Shown here: positions 41,685-52,054 of the stretch, one piece after another
Layout: every line of letters starts with the position of its first letter
How positions within the stretch are numbered: the first letter of the stretch is position 1
From: Macrothele yani
Taxonomy: Eukaryota > Arthropoda > Arachnida > Araneae > Macrothelidae
Assembly: GCA_039090855.1 (NCBI GenBank)
Contig: CM077011.1
Location: 38,149,501-38,213,500, forward strand
Length of the DNA: 64,000 nucleotides
Direction: 5' to 3'
Position numbers and translations under genes: made by a program
The notes under the pieces: generated by a model
The model's database searches: none
Seen by the model: only the letters and a program-made list of their open reading frames with translations
Told to the model about the DNA's origin: nothing

Positions 41685-41864
41685 TATAACGAAGTAAATT
41701 TCTCCGTCATTTTTGGTCTACGCCGGGATTCGAACCCGCGGCCGCTTATTCCGGAACAAGTCGCTCTACCAACTGAGCTACGCAGACGATTATTCTGTTT
41801 CCTATCTGCCTTTATGTCATGTGCGTCCTTCTGGCAGGTACGTCACATCTCCTGGTACGTTACA
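41685..41864 (-). repeat. 5' LTR of the TRIM
   Basis: 180 bp, TGTAACGTACCAGG to TTCGTTATA on the minus strand. A tRNA-like block is at 41716-41787 (A-box TAGCTCAGTTGGTAGAGC, B-box GGGTTCGAATCCC). Outside this block it is nearly identical to the 3' LTR; inside it differs at about 15 of 72 positions. Confidence 0.9.
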
Positions 41865-41868
41865 GGTA

Positions 41869-42735
41869 TTATGGTGTTTTTTAAGGTTGGTTATGTCAAT
41901 ACATTTTGTTTGTCTTATGAGCTTGCTACGTTCGAGTTTAGTGTTGAGGTGCATCTTACATCTCACCAATCTATGGTAACTGCCTGTGTTGAACTTGTTT
42001 AGCACACTGCAGTCTTCTATGACGAATTTTTTGTTACACATAATAAAATCAATTTCACTTGTCGTCCCATTTGGATGTCTCCATGTCCAGTTCCTGTGTG
42101 GCTTTTTCTTGAAAAAGGAGTTCAAGATGAAAAACCCTTCTGTCTCTGCAAACTCTATGAGAGTATTTCCACGCTGGTTTCTGTTGCCGTGACCGAATTT
42201 ACCTACTGAAGTTTCATTCTGTTGCCGTTGCCCTATTTTTGCATTGAAATCTCCCATAATTATCTTCAAGCGCTGCTTACCTTTATTATTTAGATCACGA
42301 ATTTCCTCATAAAATCCTTCAATTTCTTCTTCAGCATGACTTGTGGTGGGTGCATAAGTTTGAATAATCTGAGCCTGGTATCTTCTCGAGAGTTGGATAA
42401 CGAACGAGTCGTGCAGCTCTGTCAGAGGAACTTTCAACTTCTACAACTTTATCCTTCAGTTTCTTGTTTATTATAAATCCAACACCACTAGTTCTGCCAG
42501 TATCTGTCCCACGATAGTAGAAGAGATGTCCACTTTTCAGTTCAATGAGATCTTCTCTTTTTCTCCTTACCTCACTTAGCCCGACGATGTCCCACTTGAT
42601 CCTTTGTAGTTCCTCTTCCAATTCAAGAAGCCTTGAATCAGAAGATAGGGAGCGTCCGTTGTAGGTAGCCAAGGTCAGCATCAAATGGCAGCCTAGTCCG
42701 GTCCTCCGGGGATTCTTAGCACCCTCTGCCTTCAT
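41869..42735 (-). pseudogene. RTE endonuclease region, one frameshift
   Basis: It corresponds to the AP-endonuclease-like domain that nicks the target. In order: LMLTLATYNGRSLSSDSRLL, IKWDIVGLSEVRRKRED (catalytic Glu), TSGVGFIINKKL, then a frameshift near 42420-42430, then AQIIQTYAPTTSHAEEEIEG, IIMGDFNAKIGQ (Gly-Asp-Phe-Asn), FFKKKPHRNWTWRHPNG, EIDFIMCNKK and GSYHRLVRCKM (Ser-Tyr-His-Arg). All the main catalytic blocks are visible. It runs directly into the reverse transcriptase once the TRIM is removed. Similar host-database proteins are often labelled craniofacial development protein 2-like; here it is clearly part of a LINE. Confidence 0.88.
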
Positions 42736-42739
42736 GTCG

Positions 42740-43020
42740 CACTGGCCGCTGCCTTGGCCAGGTACATTCCAGCTGCCGGAGACTGAGGGCTAAGATTTAA
42801 GTTGTGGAGTCATTTTGGAGGGGTTTGGCCATAACTCACCACGCTGGCCAAGCGGGTTGGTGAGTGTGGGATAGCATTTCCTCTCATCCCGATGGTATAG
42901 TTATACCGCTATTGGCGGTCGTCAGAGCCCGTTTAGTGGGAACAGGATGTACCACGAGAAGGCGGGGTTGACATTTGTCAAGGAGAGGCTGTGATGTTAC
43001 GCATCACCTGACCTTACATC
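42740..43020 (-). other. RTE 5' untranslated region
   Basis: GC-richer DNA directly upstream of the RTE coding start, ending at a (TA)n microsatellite (43023-43041). It contains no long frame on the minus strand. The true 5' boundary is inferred from the change in composition. Confidence 0.5.
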
Positions 43021-43044
43021 CCATATATATATATATATATAAAT

Positions 43045-43660
43045 AACATTATTCGATTAGCAGGGTGGCTTCGTCCACGATTTAATATAACAGGGTCGCT
43101 TCGCGCACGGTCGCTTCCCGCACGTAATCTTACACACGCCAGGGTACCACAGTATTCCGTTATACACTTTATTGTATTTTTGCACATCAGCATATAAGGT
43201 GGGTATGCCGTATCTTCAAATTTAAAGCTGATATGGCCAAACCAATACTATTTTTTGGAATCGGTCTCCCAATATACCTCAAAATAGGTCTAACTTCCGA
43301 AGCTCCTAAAAAAATAATTCTCTTTTGTTGGGTTGTGTTATCATGAGAAATGGTTCTTTGCTTCCTAAATAGGTTTTACAACATTTATTCAATTATTTTG
43401 TACTTAAATTGGCATTAAACACTGTATAAAATTTTTTTCTCTTTGCCTTAAGAAATAAATACGTTTCCCTTTACGCAGTGAGGCTGAGACTGTGTTTCTG
43501 TCATTTATCTTGAATAATTTAGAGCATAGATAGGTCTTGTGTGGTGAAACTTTGCTTTGACCCCTCCTGGAAAACATTCTGCATGCGGCACAGTACACAT
43601 TTTGGCGCCTACTTCACTTTGACGCTTAAAGCACCTCAAGATTGGTAAAATCCGAACGAA
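43045..43660. other. unassigned DNA
   Basis: I see no gene. A short internal repeat (GGGT(G/C)GCTTCG(T/C)(C/G)CACG) occurs at about 43062-43110. Confidence 0.45.
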
Positions 43661-43663
43661 ATA

Positions 43664-44904
43664 CACTATATTGACAAAAGTCACCAGACACCCCTTCAAA
43701 AGCAAATGAACGGATCCGCTGCGTTGTTACAATGCGCGGCACAGCTGAAAAGAGGTATAAAAACAAGCCTGCAGCTGACCGCGATCATATCGCACTTTGA
43801 GGTTGAGTGAAAATGTCGCGGCGGGAGAGAACTGACTTTGAGAAAGGAAAGATTGTTGGATGTTATATTAGTGGGTTGTCCATAAGAGAAACCGAGAGGC
43901 GTTTCAACATACCCAAGTCAACTGTTTTGGATGTACTGAATAAGTGGAAGACACATGGCGTGCCTGAAGCAGCAAAACGTACCGGCAGACCAAAGAAAAT
44001 CAGTGATAGAGGACGTCAAAGCCTCAGGAGAGTCGTTACAGCTAATCGACGGAGTACTGCGCAAGACCTCAGTGTACAGGTGAGTAAAAATGCTGGAACC
44101 TTATTATGTACACGTACCCTTCGCAGAGAAGTTTATTCCATGAGTTACGGTGATCGTGCGGCTGTTCACAAGTCTTTCATTTCCACTCGGAATGCTACTC
44201 GTCGTTTAGCATGGTGTAAAGAACATTTATCGTGGACCGTAGATCAATGGAAACGGGTTCTATGGAGTGATGAATACACGATCCATCAGTCTAATGGCCG
44301 TATGTGGGTATGGCGGCAGCCGGGGAAAGGCAATTTACAACAGTGTACTGTTCCAACGGTTAAGTTTGCAGCTGGCAGTGTACTCGTGTGGGGATGTTTT
44401 TCGTGGTATGGTCCCGGGCCATTGGTTATCGTGGACAAACCTGTTAACCAGCACGTCTGACTCGATATTCTGGACAATTATGCCCTACCAACTCTGTGGC
44501 AATACTATAGAACCGAGTCTTGTTGGTACCAGCAGGATAATGCACCGAGTCATGAAGCAAGGACTGTTGCGGCGTGGTTTGACGATAATTCCGTATCGTG
44601 TGTGAACTGACCACCACAGAGCCCTGATCTTGATCCCATAGAGCACCTATGGAATGAATTAGAGCGCCGCTTAAGAAGTTTAGAACCAACGCCTACTAAT
44701 AAGCAACAGTTAGCGGGAGCATTATGTACTGAATGGAAGCGCATAATTATCGCTGTGTTCCAAAACCTTGTCGAAAGCATGTCTCGAAGGGTTTGTGCAT
44801 CCGTTAAGGCCAAAGGTGGACCGACACCGTACTAATAGTTTATGTCAATAAAGGCTATGTTGTGTTTCACTTCTAGGTGTCCGGTGACTTTTGTCAATAT
44901 AGTG
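43664..44904. mobile_element. Tc1-B copy 1, complete element with TIRs
   Basis: Inverted ends CACTATATTGACAAAAGTCA (left, continuing CCAGACACC) match the right end in reverse. It is flanked by TA at 43662-43663 and 44905-44906. Length is 1241 bp. It carries a transposase gene on the plus strand with two nonsense codons. A second copy with nested insertions lies at 56529-60706. Confidence 0.95.
43813..44835 (+). pseudogene. Tc1-B transposase with two nonsense codons
   Basis: A DD34E Tc1 transposase of 341 codons. The start is ATG at 43813 (MSRRERTDFEKGKIVG). The helix-turn-helix (LSIRETERRFNIPKSTVLDV) is followed by a GRPKK linker and a second DNA-binding half. The catalytic blocks are WSDEYTIHQ, WYQQDNAPSH and SPDLDPIEHLWNELE, all kept. 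A TGA at 44458-44460 replaces the Tyr seen in the 58-kb copy, and another TGA at 44608-44610 replaces a Trp. The frame is otherwise open through to TAA at 44833-44835. Both changes are single bases, so decay is recent. Confidence 0.92.
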
Positions 44905-44909
44905 TACGT

Positions 44910-46098
44910 TGAAACTCACCTGTAAATGTTTTATTATTTGTAATGACAGCTTTACACTGCAGCAGAAATTTAATACCAAGTGGGTGATCGCATCCAGCAA
45001 GGCTTGCTTACGCCGCTCTAAGTGTTGACAACAGGGTTTTTGATCTCCCACTTAGCAAGTCGGGCTTGCAATAAAATTAGATAATGTCTTGCTAATGAAG
45101 AGGTGATACCGACGACGACGATGATTGATTTACGTGTAGCGAACTGCCCACGTTCCGACAGCCGAATATCCGACGAAACGTCGCCGGCTCCAATGAGCTC
45201 GTCGTGTTGGAGACGCACGAGAGAGAGAGAGAAGCCGCCGCTCTTGGTATTTTTAGACTCGGTAGCTCGCAGACCACTTGACTGCGGACATTTCGTTCTC
45301 AGGAGAGTACGGCTAGAGAGGGTCTTGGCTTCATGCCAGAGACCTGCCGGTGAGCTTGTCTTTCTTGATTGCCCTTGAAGGCCACGTGACCCCGAAATCC
45401 ATTAGACGGGGATTAAAATCTATATCCACGAAGGCCAAAAATAATTTTGTGTGCCAAAGACATTTCGTCTCTGAAGGACAATAAGTCTAGGAAGACATCG
45501 TTGCTACAGTAGACTTAATTGACCTCACGTGTATCGGTATTTTCCCAGCAAATAGTGGCGTCTGTTTTGCCGTGAAAAGCTCCTACGTAGAAGAAGAGTG
45601 GAGACCTAGCAATTGAATATCTTCCTTTATTTAGGTCACGAAAGCAATGAAACATGCGATATAGGCATTTTCATGGTTTTTTCAGAGGCGTACCGGAAAA
45701 ACTCGAGGCCCTCCCCCAAAAAAATATCTTCAGGGCCACCGAACAAAATATTTTCAAGGCCCTTTTGCAAAAATCTATTAGCTTTCGATTACTAATTTTT
45801 TTTAATTTCATACTCTTAACTATGTGCTACTGACTTTTAATAATTCAATTTTTTCTGGAACTTGCAGGTATTTTTCATAAAACAAAAAATAATGCGCTTA
45901 ACTCTGTGCAACCAGTGTTTCTTTCAGGCATACATGTGGCGGGGGGTTGAAGCCCTCCCGGAAATGCCTTCCCCCGACACATTTTATGTTACAGAGCCAA
46001 ATGTTAATAAATTCAGGCTCTAATGAAAAAGGAAATTTCGGTTCTTTTGAGGCTACAAACTTTTCTCCAGTTATAATTTTTTTTAAATATTTGTTTAA
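44910..46098. other. unassigned DNA
   Basis: I see no clear gene. The part at 45100-45300 is richer in GC and contains the palindrome CGACGAAACGTCG near 45172, which often lies near Penelope-like 3' ends, but no other Penelope feature is visible. Open frames are short. Confidence 0.4.
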
Positions 46099-46101
46099 GT
46101 A

Positions 46102-47640
46102 CACTGCCGGACAATTGCTAAGAACGGATGAAAATAGCAACGATAGCAACCATAAAATGGATACAGGAAAATGTGGAAATTAGCATAAGTGCGGGATACA
46201 GTAAGACGTGTTGTGCGTATGCAAATTTTGGATTGCCGAACTTGTTCCTGATGTCATAGCGCTGATAAGAGATATAAAGGATTTGACGCGTATTGACCGT
46301 TGTTGTTCAAACGCAAAGTTGAAAGGGAAAGAATCAATTGACGAACTTGCAATTTTCAGTATGTCTTCCCGACATCACCTAGATGATTTTACGCGTGGCC
46401 GTATTATTGGCAATATTGAAGAAGGGCGAAAAATAACAGATGTTGCCAGGGAGTTCGACGTCAGCCACAGTGTTGTTTCAAGGCTTTGGAAATCATTTCA
46501 AACAAATGGAGAGTGTAGCAAACGTCACGGGGGAGGCCGTGTTCGCAGTAAGACACCTGCAGAAGATCGGTACATAGTGCTATCAACAAAAAGACACCGG
46601 CGCAGCACAGCTAGTGAGGTAGCAAATCAGTTTATGGCTGCTACTGGCAAGCGGATTTCCCGAAAAACTGTCGCCAGACGTTTGCATGAAGGAGGACTAT
46701 ACGCCCGCCGTCCTGTTGTGTGCATCCCATTGTCCAGACGTCACCGCCGCCCGTTTGCAATGGTGCCATCAACATCGCAATTTGACTGATAATGACTGGT
46801 CTGCTGTCCTCTTCTCAGATGAGAGTAGATACAGTCTATCGTCTGATTGTCGACGACAACTGATCTGGCGTGATAGTGGTACTGCATATTGTCCAGCAAA
46901 CATACAGGAAAGGGACCGATATCCGACATGTAGTGTCATGGTATGGGCTGGCATCATGATCAATGGGCGTACGTCCCTCTATGTGCTTCCAACTGGGACT
47001 ATGACTGGCCAACGATACATTAATGATGTTCTGCTACCTCATGTTCGCATGTTCTGTGGTGCTGTCGGTGATAGATTCATTTTCATGGATGACAACGCAA
47101 CATGTCATCGAACAGTCGCTGTCCAGGAGTGTCTTGAGAGCAAGGATATTCAACGCCTCGTATGGCCAGCACGTTCTCCAGATCTGAATCCCATTGAAAA
47201 TGTGTGGGATGCTTTGGGGAGGAGTCTCGCTGGTCGCCAATGCCCTCCAATAAACAAGGACACCCTCATCCGTGCACTGACTGAGGAATGGGATATATTA
47301 CCCCAACAGCTGCTTGATAATGTTGTGCAAAGCATGACACGACGTGTGGAATCTTGCATCGCCCTCCATAGTGGCCATATCCCGTATTGACATCTTACGC
47401 CGGAACGCCTGCGGACGGTAATTGCATTTTTTTTCATGTTTACGTATTCTGCACAAAATGGCTTGTTTGTCCCTTGAACACGTTCCAAAGCCTTCTGGAT
47501 TTCAGAGCACAATAAATTGTCTTTCTTGTAATGTCCTGGCATTCTGACATTATTTTACTTCACTTGGCATCCAACCACACTTACTTTTTTATGCGCTATA
47601 TAGCCGTTTATGATCCGTCCTTAGCAATTGTCCAGCAGTG
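46102..47640. mobile_element. Tc-C copy 2, complete element with broken transposase
   Basis: The ends (CACTGCCGGACAATTGCTAA left, CACTGCTGGACAATTGCTAA on the other strand at the right) and flanking TA (46100-46101, 47641-47642) match copy 1. It is 1539 bp, 2 bp shorter. It lies in the opposite orientation to copy 1, about 20 kb away, with very high similarity throughout. Confidence 0.95.
46361..47390 (+). pseudogene. Tc-C transposase with a 2-bp deletion
   Basis: Same protein as at 24718-25749, starting MSSRHHLDDF. The frame is open from 46361 to the region near 46747, where 2 bp are missing compared with copy 1 (CCGTACCACCCG there, CCGCCGCCCG here). After that the second frame continues to 47390 through LFSDESRYSLSSDC, IFMDDNATCH and SPDLNPIENVWDALG. 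Catalytic residues are therefore present but downstream of the frameshift. The only gross defect is this small deletion. Confidence 0.92.
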
Positions 47641-47659
47641 TATTAAGTATCCCATGCTA

Positions 47660-48890
47660 CAACTTAAAGTTAGTTTTATCGATGCGCAAATTTTCATTCT
47701 TGGGAATACATTAATTGCGAAGAAATTATGTAAAGAAATTTTACCATTGGAAACATAAGTCAGAGATTTTAGGTAGAACCACCTTAAATAAATTTAGAAA
47801 AATCTAATCAAGAAAATAATTTCATCTACTGCTTCTTCTAATAATTTAACTTTCTTGTACTGCAACATCGCTAGTGACTGGATAAGCATAAATGTACAAA
47901 AGTCAACCTCCTTCTTAATTGTTATTATAGCACCTGACTATTTGTCCCGGTAAATTTGGAGGGGTCAACCCCACCTTGGGAATATTATGTCGTGGGCCGT
48001 GGCACACATGATTTTCTGGGAGTGCTACTGGGGTGGCAGAGTGGTGAGAGCTAGTGGTCTGAGTTAAGTCCGTGCTAGTGACGACGCCAGCAGCTCAGAA
48101 CTGCGGGGGTTATTAAGGAACTTTAAGTATCTTAGGGGGAGAACAAATTTTGAGGTGCTTGGCTAAAATTTGGCCGAAGAAAATCGGTTCATGTAGATTT
48201 TACCCGATGCTGATTATGCCAGTAAAAAAATAGTTTTCATGTCCGTACTGTACGTAGTATTATATTTTTTCAGTGTATGTCATACTAGCAACCTTGGATA
48301 CGAAAACCCATGAGCTTTAACAAGTTATTGTTTCTTCTTATTTTAGCTTATTTATGTCATTTTTTAATATTTTCGTTTAATATTTGCGATCATAAGGCTG
48401 TGTAAGGATTTTAGTTTGAAACCTCTGACATGGAATCTCTCTCTCTCTCTTTCTGTCTTTGAATTATAATTGCGGAAATGATGTCCTTCTACATTGCTCT
48501 TTTAGACTTTCGCCTAGAGGACTTCCTCCAATCTACAGAATCGTAAAATACTGAATTTAACAGAAAGTTCATTTTATATATAAAACTTTTTGTGAATTGG
48601 AAAATTCCACATGCGTTTATACAAGTTCCCTAAACTCTTACATACATGACCGTCCTTTCCATGTGTTTTAACTACTTAAATATCTTGGAGGGGAGGCGGG
48701 AGGGTTGGCTAAAGGGTGGCATCAAAGAAAAGCTGGGTGGGCTCACTCTGACCCTAGCCCACCCGTATCTTCGGGCTTGGCACGGTGTCGTGTCGTGTGC
48801 GGACAGGTAGGAAATCGTTGCATTAGCGGACGGTACGGTTATGCCATGAGTAAAAAACAACCACCTCTTCAAAATAAATAAATAAATATA
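47660..48890. other. unassigned DNA with one dispersed repeat
   Basis: No gene is visible. About 48785-48865 is an inverse match to about 53600-53665 (CATAACCGTCCGCTAATGCC type sequence). A (CT)n run lies near 48438. A repeat-like block (GGGGTGGCAGAGTGGTGAG) is near 48031. Confidence 0.45.
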
Positions 48891-48895
48891 CTTCT

Positions 48896-49860
48896 ATACG
48901 TAAGCACCGGAAGGATGCATTGATCAAACACTTTTCTTTTAAGACATAATGGCATATTGCTCTTGAAAATTATGCTGTTTCTTCCAAAAGCTCTCCAGGC
49001 AAGTTTTGTACGCCGATTAATTTCTTCATTAATGTGACCCTCACTTGATATCTGCTGTCCAAGATAAACGTACGTGTCTGTTATCTCCAGCTTTTCTCCA
49101 TCAATCGATAAATCTTCATTTCTTGTAAAAGCATTGCACATCACTTTTGTCTTCTGGAATTAAAAATGAACTTTCAGAAGACAAAAGTGATGTTCAATGC
49201 TTTTACAAGAAATGAAGATTTATCGATTGATGGAGAAAAGCTGGAGATAACAGACACGTACGTTTATCTTGGACAGCAGATATCAAGTGAGGGTCACATT
49301 AATGAAGAAATTAATCGGCGTACAAAACTTGCCTGGAGAGCTTTTGGAAGAAACAGCATAATTTTCAAGAGCAATATGCCATTATGTCTTAAAAGAAAAG
49401 TGTTTGATCAATGCATCCTTCCAGTGCTTACGTATGGTGCAGAGACGTGGACCTTAACTAAAAGAGACATACAAAGGCTGCAGACAACTCAAAGAAGCTT
49501 GGAGAGATGCATGCTTGGTGTAACCAGGAGAGATAAGAAGAGGAACTTGTGGATCAGAAAAATGACAAGAGTGGAAGACATCATGATCAGAGTTAAATCC
49601 CTGAAATGGCAATGGGCTGGACATACTGCCAGAAGGAGAGACCATCGATGGACAGCCGAAATTTTAGATTGGATTCCAAGGGACAGGAAAAGACCCAGAA
49701 AAAGACCACATGGAAGATGGGTGGATGAAATTCGAAAGTATGCGGGAGTAACATGGAGGAGACTGGCACAAGACAGACCGTTGTGGAAGGAACTTGGGGA
49801 GACCTTCGTCCAGCAGTGGATTGATAATGGTTGACAATGATGATGATGATGCTGATGATT
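48896..49860 (+). mobile_element. RTE fragment folded into a 261-bp-arm palindrome
   Basis: The plus-strand part (49175-49860) is the C-terminal end of the RTE with its TGATGATGATG tail. The segment 48896-49156 is the inverse of 49175-49435, with an 18-bp spacer, so the same piece is present twice head to head. The arms are almost identical. Simple twin priming gives adjacent, not duplicated, pieces, so another mechanism is needed. Confidence 0.88.
49166..49834 (+). pseudogene. RTE protein C-terminal end, open frame
   Basis: 222 codons without interruption: MNFQKTKVMFNAFTRNEDLS, YLGQQISSEGHINEEINRRT, LPVLTYGAETWTL, ERCMLGVTRRDKKRNLWI and GRWVDEIRKYAGVTWRRLAQ, ending TFVQQWIDNG. It matches the end of the 39.4-kb copy closely. 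It lacks the endonuclease and the RT core, so it is a fragment even though open. Confidence 0.85.
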
Positions 49861-49864
49861 TCTA

Positions 49865-50580
49865 ATGCATTTTGGCAACGTAGCTTAAGGCTTTCATGCA
49901 TTTTTCCAGGTCATTTGAGCGCTCGAACTCCGTAATAATATTTTCCCTTCTGTTACCGCGAAATCTTACGATTTCCCATTAACATGTAATTTAAATGTTC
50001 ATCACGATTTCTAAATAACCGGCGATTTAAATATTTAGTGTCCCCAATTCCTGGTTTTCTTAAGGAACCCAATTACATAGAATTCATAATTTAATTTAAG
50101 TAATCTGTTTTCTATTTTCTATTTATTGATAGGGAAGACTAAATTTAAGCACTATCAATTTTTTTTTATTAGCATTAGGCCCGGAATGGAAATGTTGGAA
50201 CACATTTTCTCGCAAAAACTCCCCAAGTCCCAGTTAGTTAGTTACTCGTTAAGGTGAGATTTCCTTCGCAGCTGACATCCGCTTATAACATCCTTTTATT
50301 TCTTGAGCGCAAGGGACACAACAACAAAAACAAGGAAGCCCTGTGTGTGACGTGAACAAATGTTTGTCCACTGCCCAGAATTTTCTTCGACAGGGAAGGG
50401 CTAGGAAGGTATAGCCATTGATGTTCCTAATCGACGTCAAGTGTGTTTTTATTATTCATTCGCCTTTAGTTATTTGTTCAGTTACTACTGTTCTTCTTTG
50501 GTGAATCCTCAGCATTGTGCGGGGCTCCAAAGAAGCAAACTGCCAGGTGGTTTGGCAGTTTGTCGTATGCGAGTCTGGAG
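49865..50580. other. unassigned DNA
   Basis: Apart from a MITE-related block at 49870-49915, I see no gene or repeat family in this stretch. Confidence 0.4.
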
Positions 50581-50587
50581 AATTTCG

Positions 50588-50662
50588 AGGCCGTTGTGGT
50601 GCAGTGGAAGTATGTCATGCGCGTAACTGGAAGACCCTGGGTTAGAATCCCGGTGATAATTT
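50588..50662 (+). other. tRNA-like SINE head
   Basis: GGCCGTTGTGGTGCAGTGGA and GGGTTAGAATCCCGG resemble the A- and B-box parts of the tRNA-derived heads elsewhere in the window. The acceptor stem does not form well. No SINE body follows. Likely a decayed SINE head. Confidence 0.45.
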
Positions 50663-50911
50663 TTCCGTGACTCACTTATAAACGTGGAAAGAGCTATGCC
50701 CTCTATTTGATATAGCCATCCACTCTTTCAAAAAACAGCGATATTACAATGTAATCCCACTTTTTCTTTTACCCACCGTATGCATTCGATTCAAGCAAAC
50801 GAGTAGGCGGGTCTCTTTTCTGTTGTTGCGAGTGACAGGCCGTTTAAATTCCCAAAATTCCTCAACAAGGAAAGTTACGTATAGTGACAGACCACGTAAG
50901 CTAATGACGAC

Positions 50912-50985
50912 AGACGCCCAATACTGTACGTCTCCCTCTTATGTTTTCTTATGATAAATTATAATAAAGCGATTTTGAAACCTTG
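50912..50985 (+). repeat. very short 3' end of the 57-kb LINE
   Basis: 74 bp nearly identical to the last part of the LINE at 56878-58628 (AGACGCCCAATACTGTACGT, then TATGTTTTCTTATGATAAAT, then AATAAAGCGATTTTGAAACC). It starts with the small hairpin AGACG...CGTCT. A severely 5'-truncated insertion, or a conserved 3' end borrowed by another element. Confidence 0.75.
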
Positions 50986-51169
50986 TACCCCTTTGGAATG
51001 CCATAGAAAGTTTGCTAGCCAATCAATCGCGGGCCTGGGAAACAAGGTAATTTCCAATCAAAATTCTCGGTAACACCCACAAATTTAACCCCCTCGTCTT
51101 TGTAGAAGCGAAACTGAGAAATAAGAAAAAAAAATATAAGGGAATTGGTTTTTGAGAAAAGAAAAAAAA

Positions 51170-51200
51170 GTGAAGGAGAGAGAGAGAGAGAGAGAGAAGA
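51170..51200. repeat. (AG)n microsatellite
   Basis: A GA dinucleotide run of about 24 bases. Confidence 0.9.
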
Positions 51201-51589
51201 AAATAGTTTTCGGACTGCTATCGAGATAACGAGGATGCTGGGAGAAAGACGTATGTTTGAGAAGTAGACGTTTGAGTTGTATTACCTAGTGTTAGGAAAA
51301 AAAATGTTTCTGAGAATTTAGGTTGAGGAGACCCCGACCCGAGAAAACATCCGAGACAACGTCGACCTAAGAAAGATTTAGTAAGATGAATTTTCACTGT
51401 CTGTTCCCTAGGGTACTGCATGTTCTATGTGAGATAATATATCCCTTCCCATCTTAAATGAGAAATTTCTCAATACTTGCACCATGATAAAAATTTAACT
51501 GAAAGTTTGCTAGAAGTCAGGTAACTTTAAAAGTAACAACTCTTTAGAAAATGATTTAAATAAATTAATCACTTCCTCCGAAAGCATGT

Positions 51590-52054
51590 TGTGACGTATA
51601 TTCTAAATTAACCTTTCTTTTTAGTTTCTTTCCCTATGTAAATCTTGAGTTTATTCTCAGTTATTCTTCACTCTTAACGTAATATCTTTTCTCTCAAACG
51701 AATACTGTTGGCAACATAATTGAGGTTGAATGAACGTGACGTATGCCTGAGATAAAATAAGAAAGAGAGATAAAAACGACGACTAACTTGTTGCTGGGCG
51801 AGCGTTGTAAGGCGAGCGTTGTTAAAGAGAGCGTTGTGTTAAGAGCTGTGTAGAGCTGTGTGGAGAGTTTAATGCAATATGCTATGCTATGTCACGATGT
51901 GTTGACTACATCCTGAATAAAGCATCTTTTCCGTAAGTTTGACTTCTGTTGTTTACATGTTTCGTCTGGCCGTTAATTTAATTTAGGAACTATCTCATCT
52001 TATGGTTATGCTTTTTAAAATAACGTAGAAGTAAGACAAGACTTCTACGTCATA
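51590..52054 (+). mobile_element. solo LTR of a Ty3/gypsy-type family, copy 1
   Basis: It starts TGTGACGTATATTCTAAATT and ends TTCTACGTCATA. ATGT flanks it at 51586-51589 and 52055-52058. It matches the LTR of the gag-bearing element at 63092-63544 over most of its length, including ATACTGTTGGCAACA and CGTCTGGCCGT. It has GAATAAAGCATC near 51914 as a likely polyadenylation signal, and a 10-bp hairpin (ACGTAGAAGT/ACTTCTACGT) at the 3' end. Confidence 0.85.

Larger units (their letters stand above)
41368..41864 (-). mobile_element. TRIM retrotransposon with tRNA-like blocks in both LTRs
   Basis: It is 497 bp long and flanked by GGTA at 41364-41367 and 41865-41868. It has two 180-bp direct repeats that start TGTAACG and end CGTTATA, a primer-binding site one base after the 5' LTR and a polypurine tract before the 3' LTR. 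The middle is only about 137 bp and codes for nothing, which is what defines a terminal-repeat retrotransposon in miniature. Removing it restores the RTE frame (KKHHNT joined to FKLELKNR). A solo LTR lies at 4707-4886. Confidence 0.9.
39341..43020 (-). mobile_element. RTE-type LINE, near full length, with a nested TRIM
   Basis: The element reads on the minus strand. A 5' untranslated part (42740-43020) is followed by an apurinic-like endonuclease region (41869-42735), the reverse transcriptase and C-terminal region (39358-41363), and a short 3' end with a (TGA)n-like tail at 39341-39355, typical of RTE elements. Without the 497-bp TRIM at 41368-41864 the element is about 3.2 kb, the normal RTE size. 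Other pieces are at 35895-36094, 48896-49860 and 61000-61049. Confidence 0.9.

Noticed and set aside
45165..45200. Penelope 3' end or ribozyme at CGACGAAACGTCG
   Set aside because: No CTGATGA core, no coding part and no duplication were seen. The palindrome alone is too weak.
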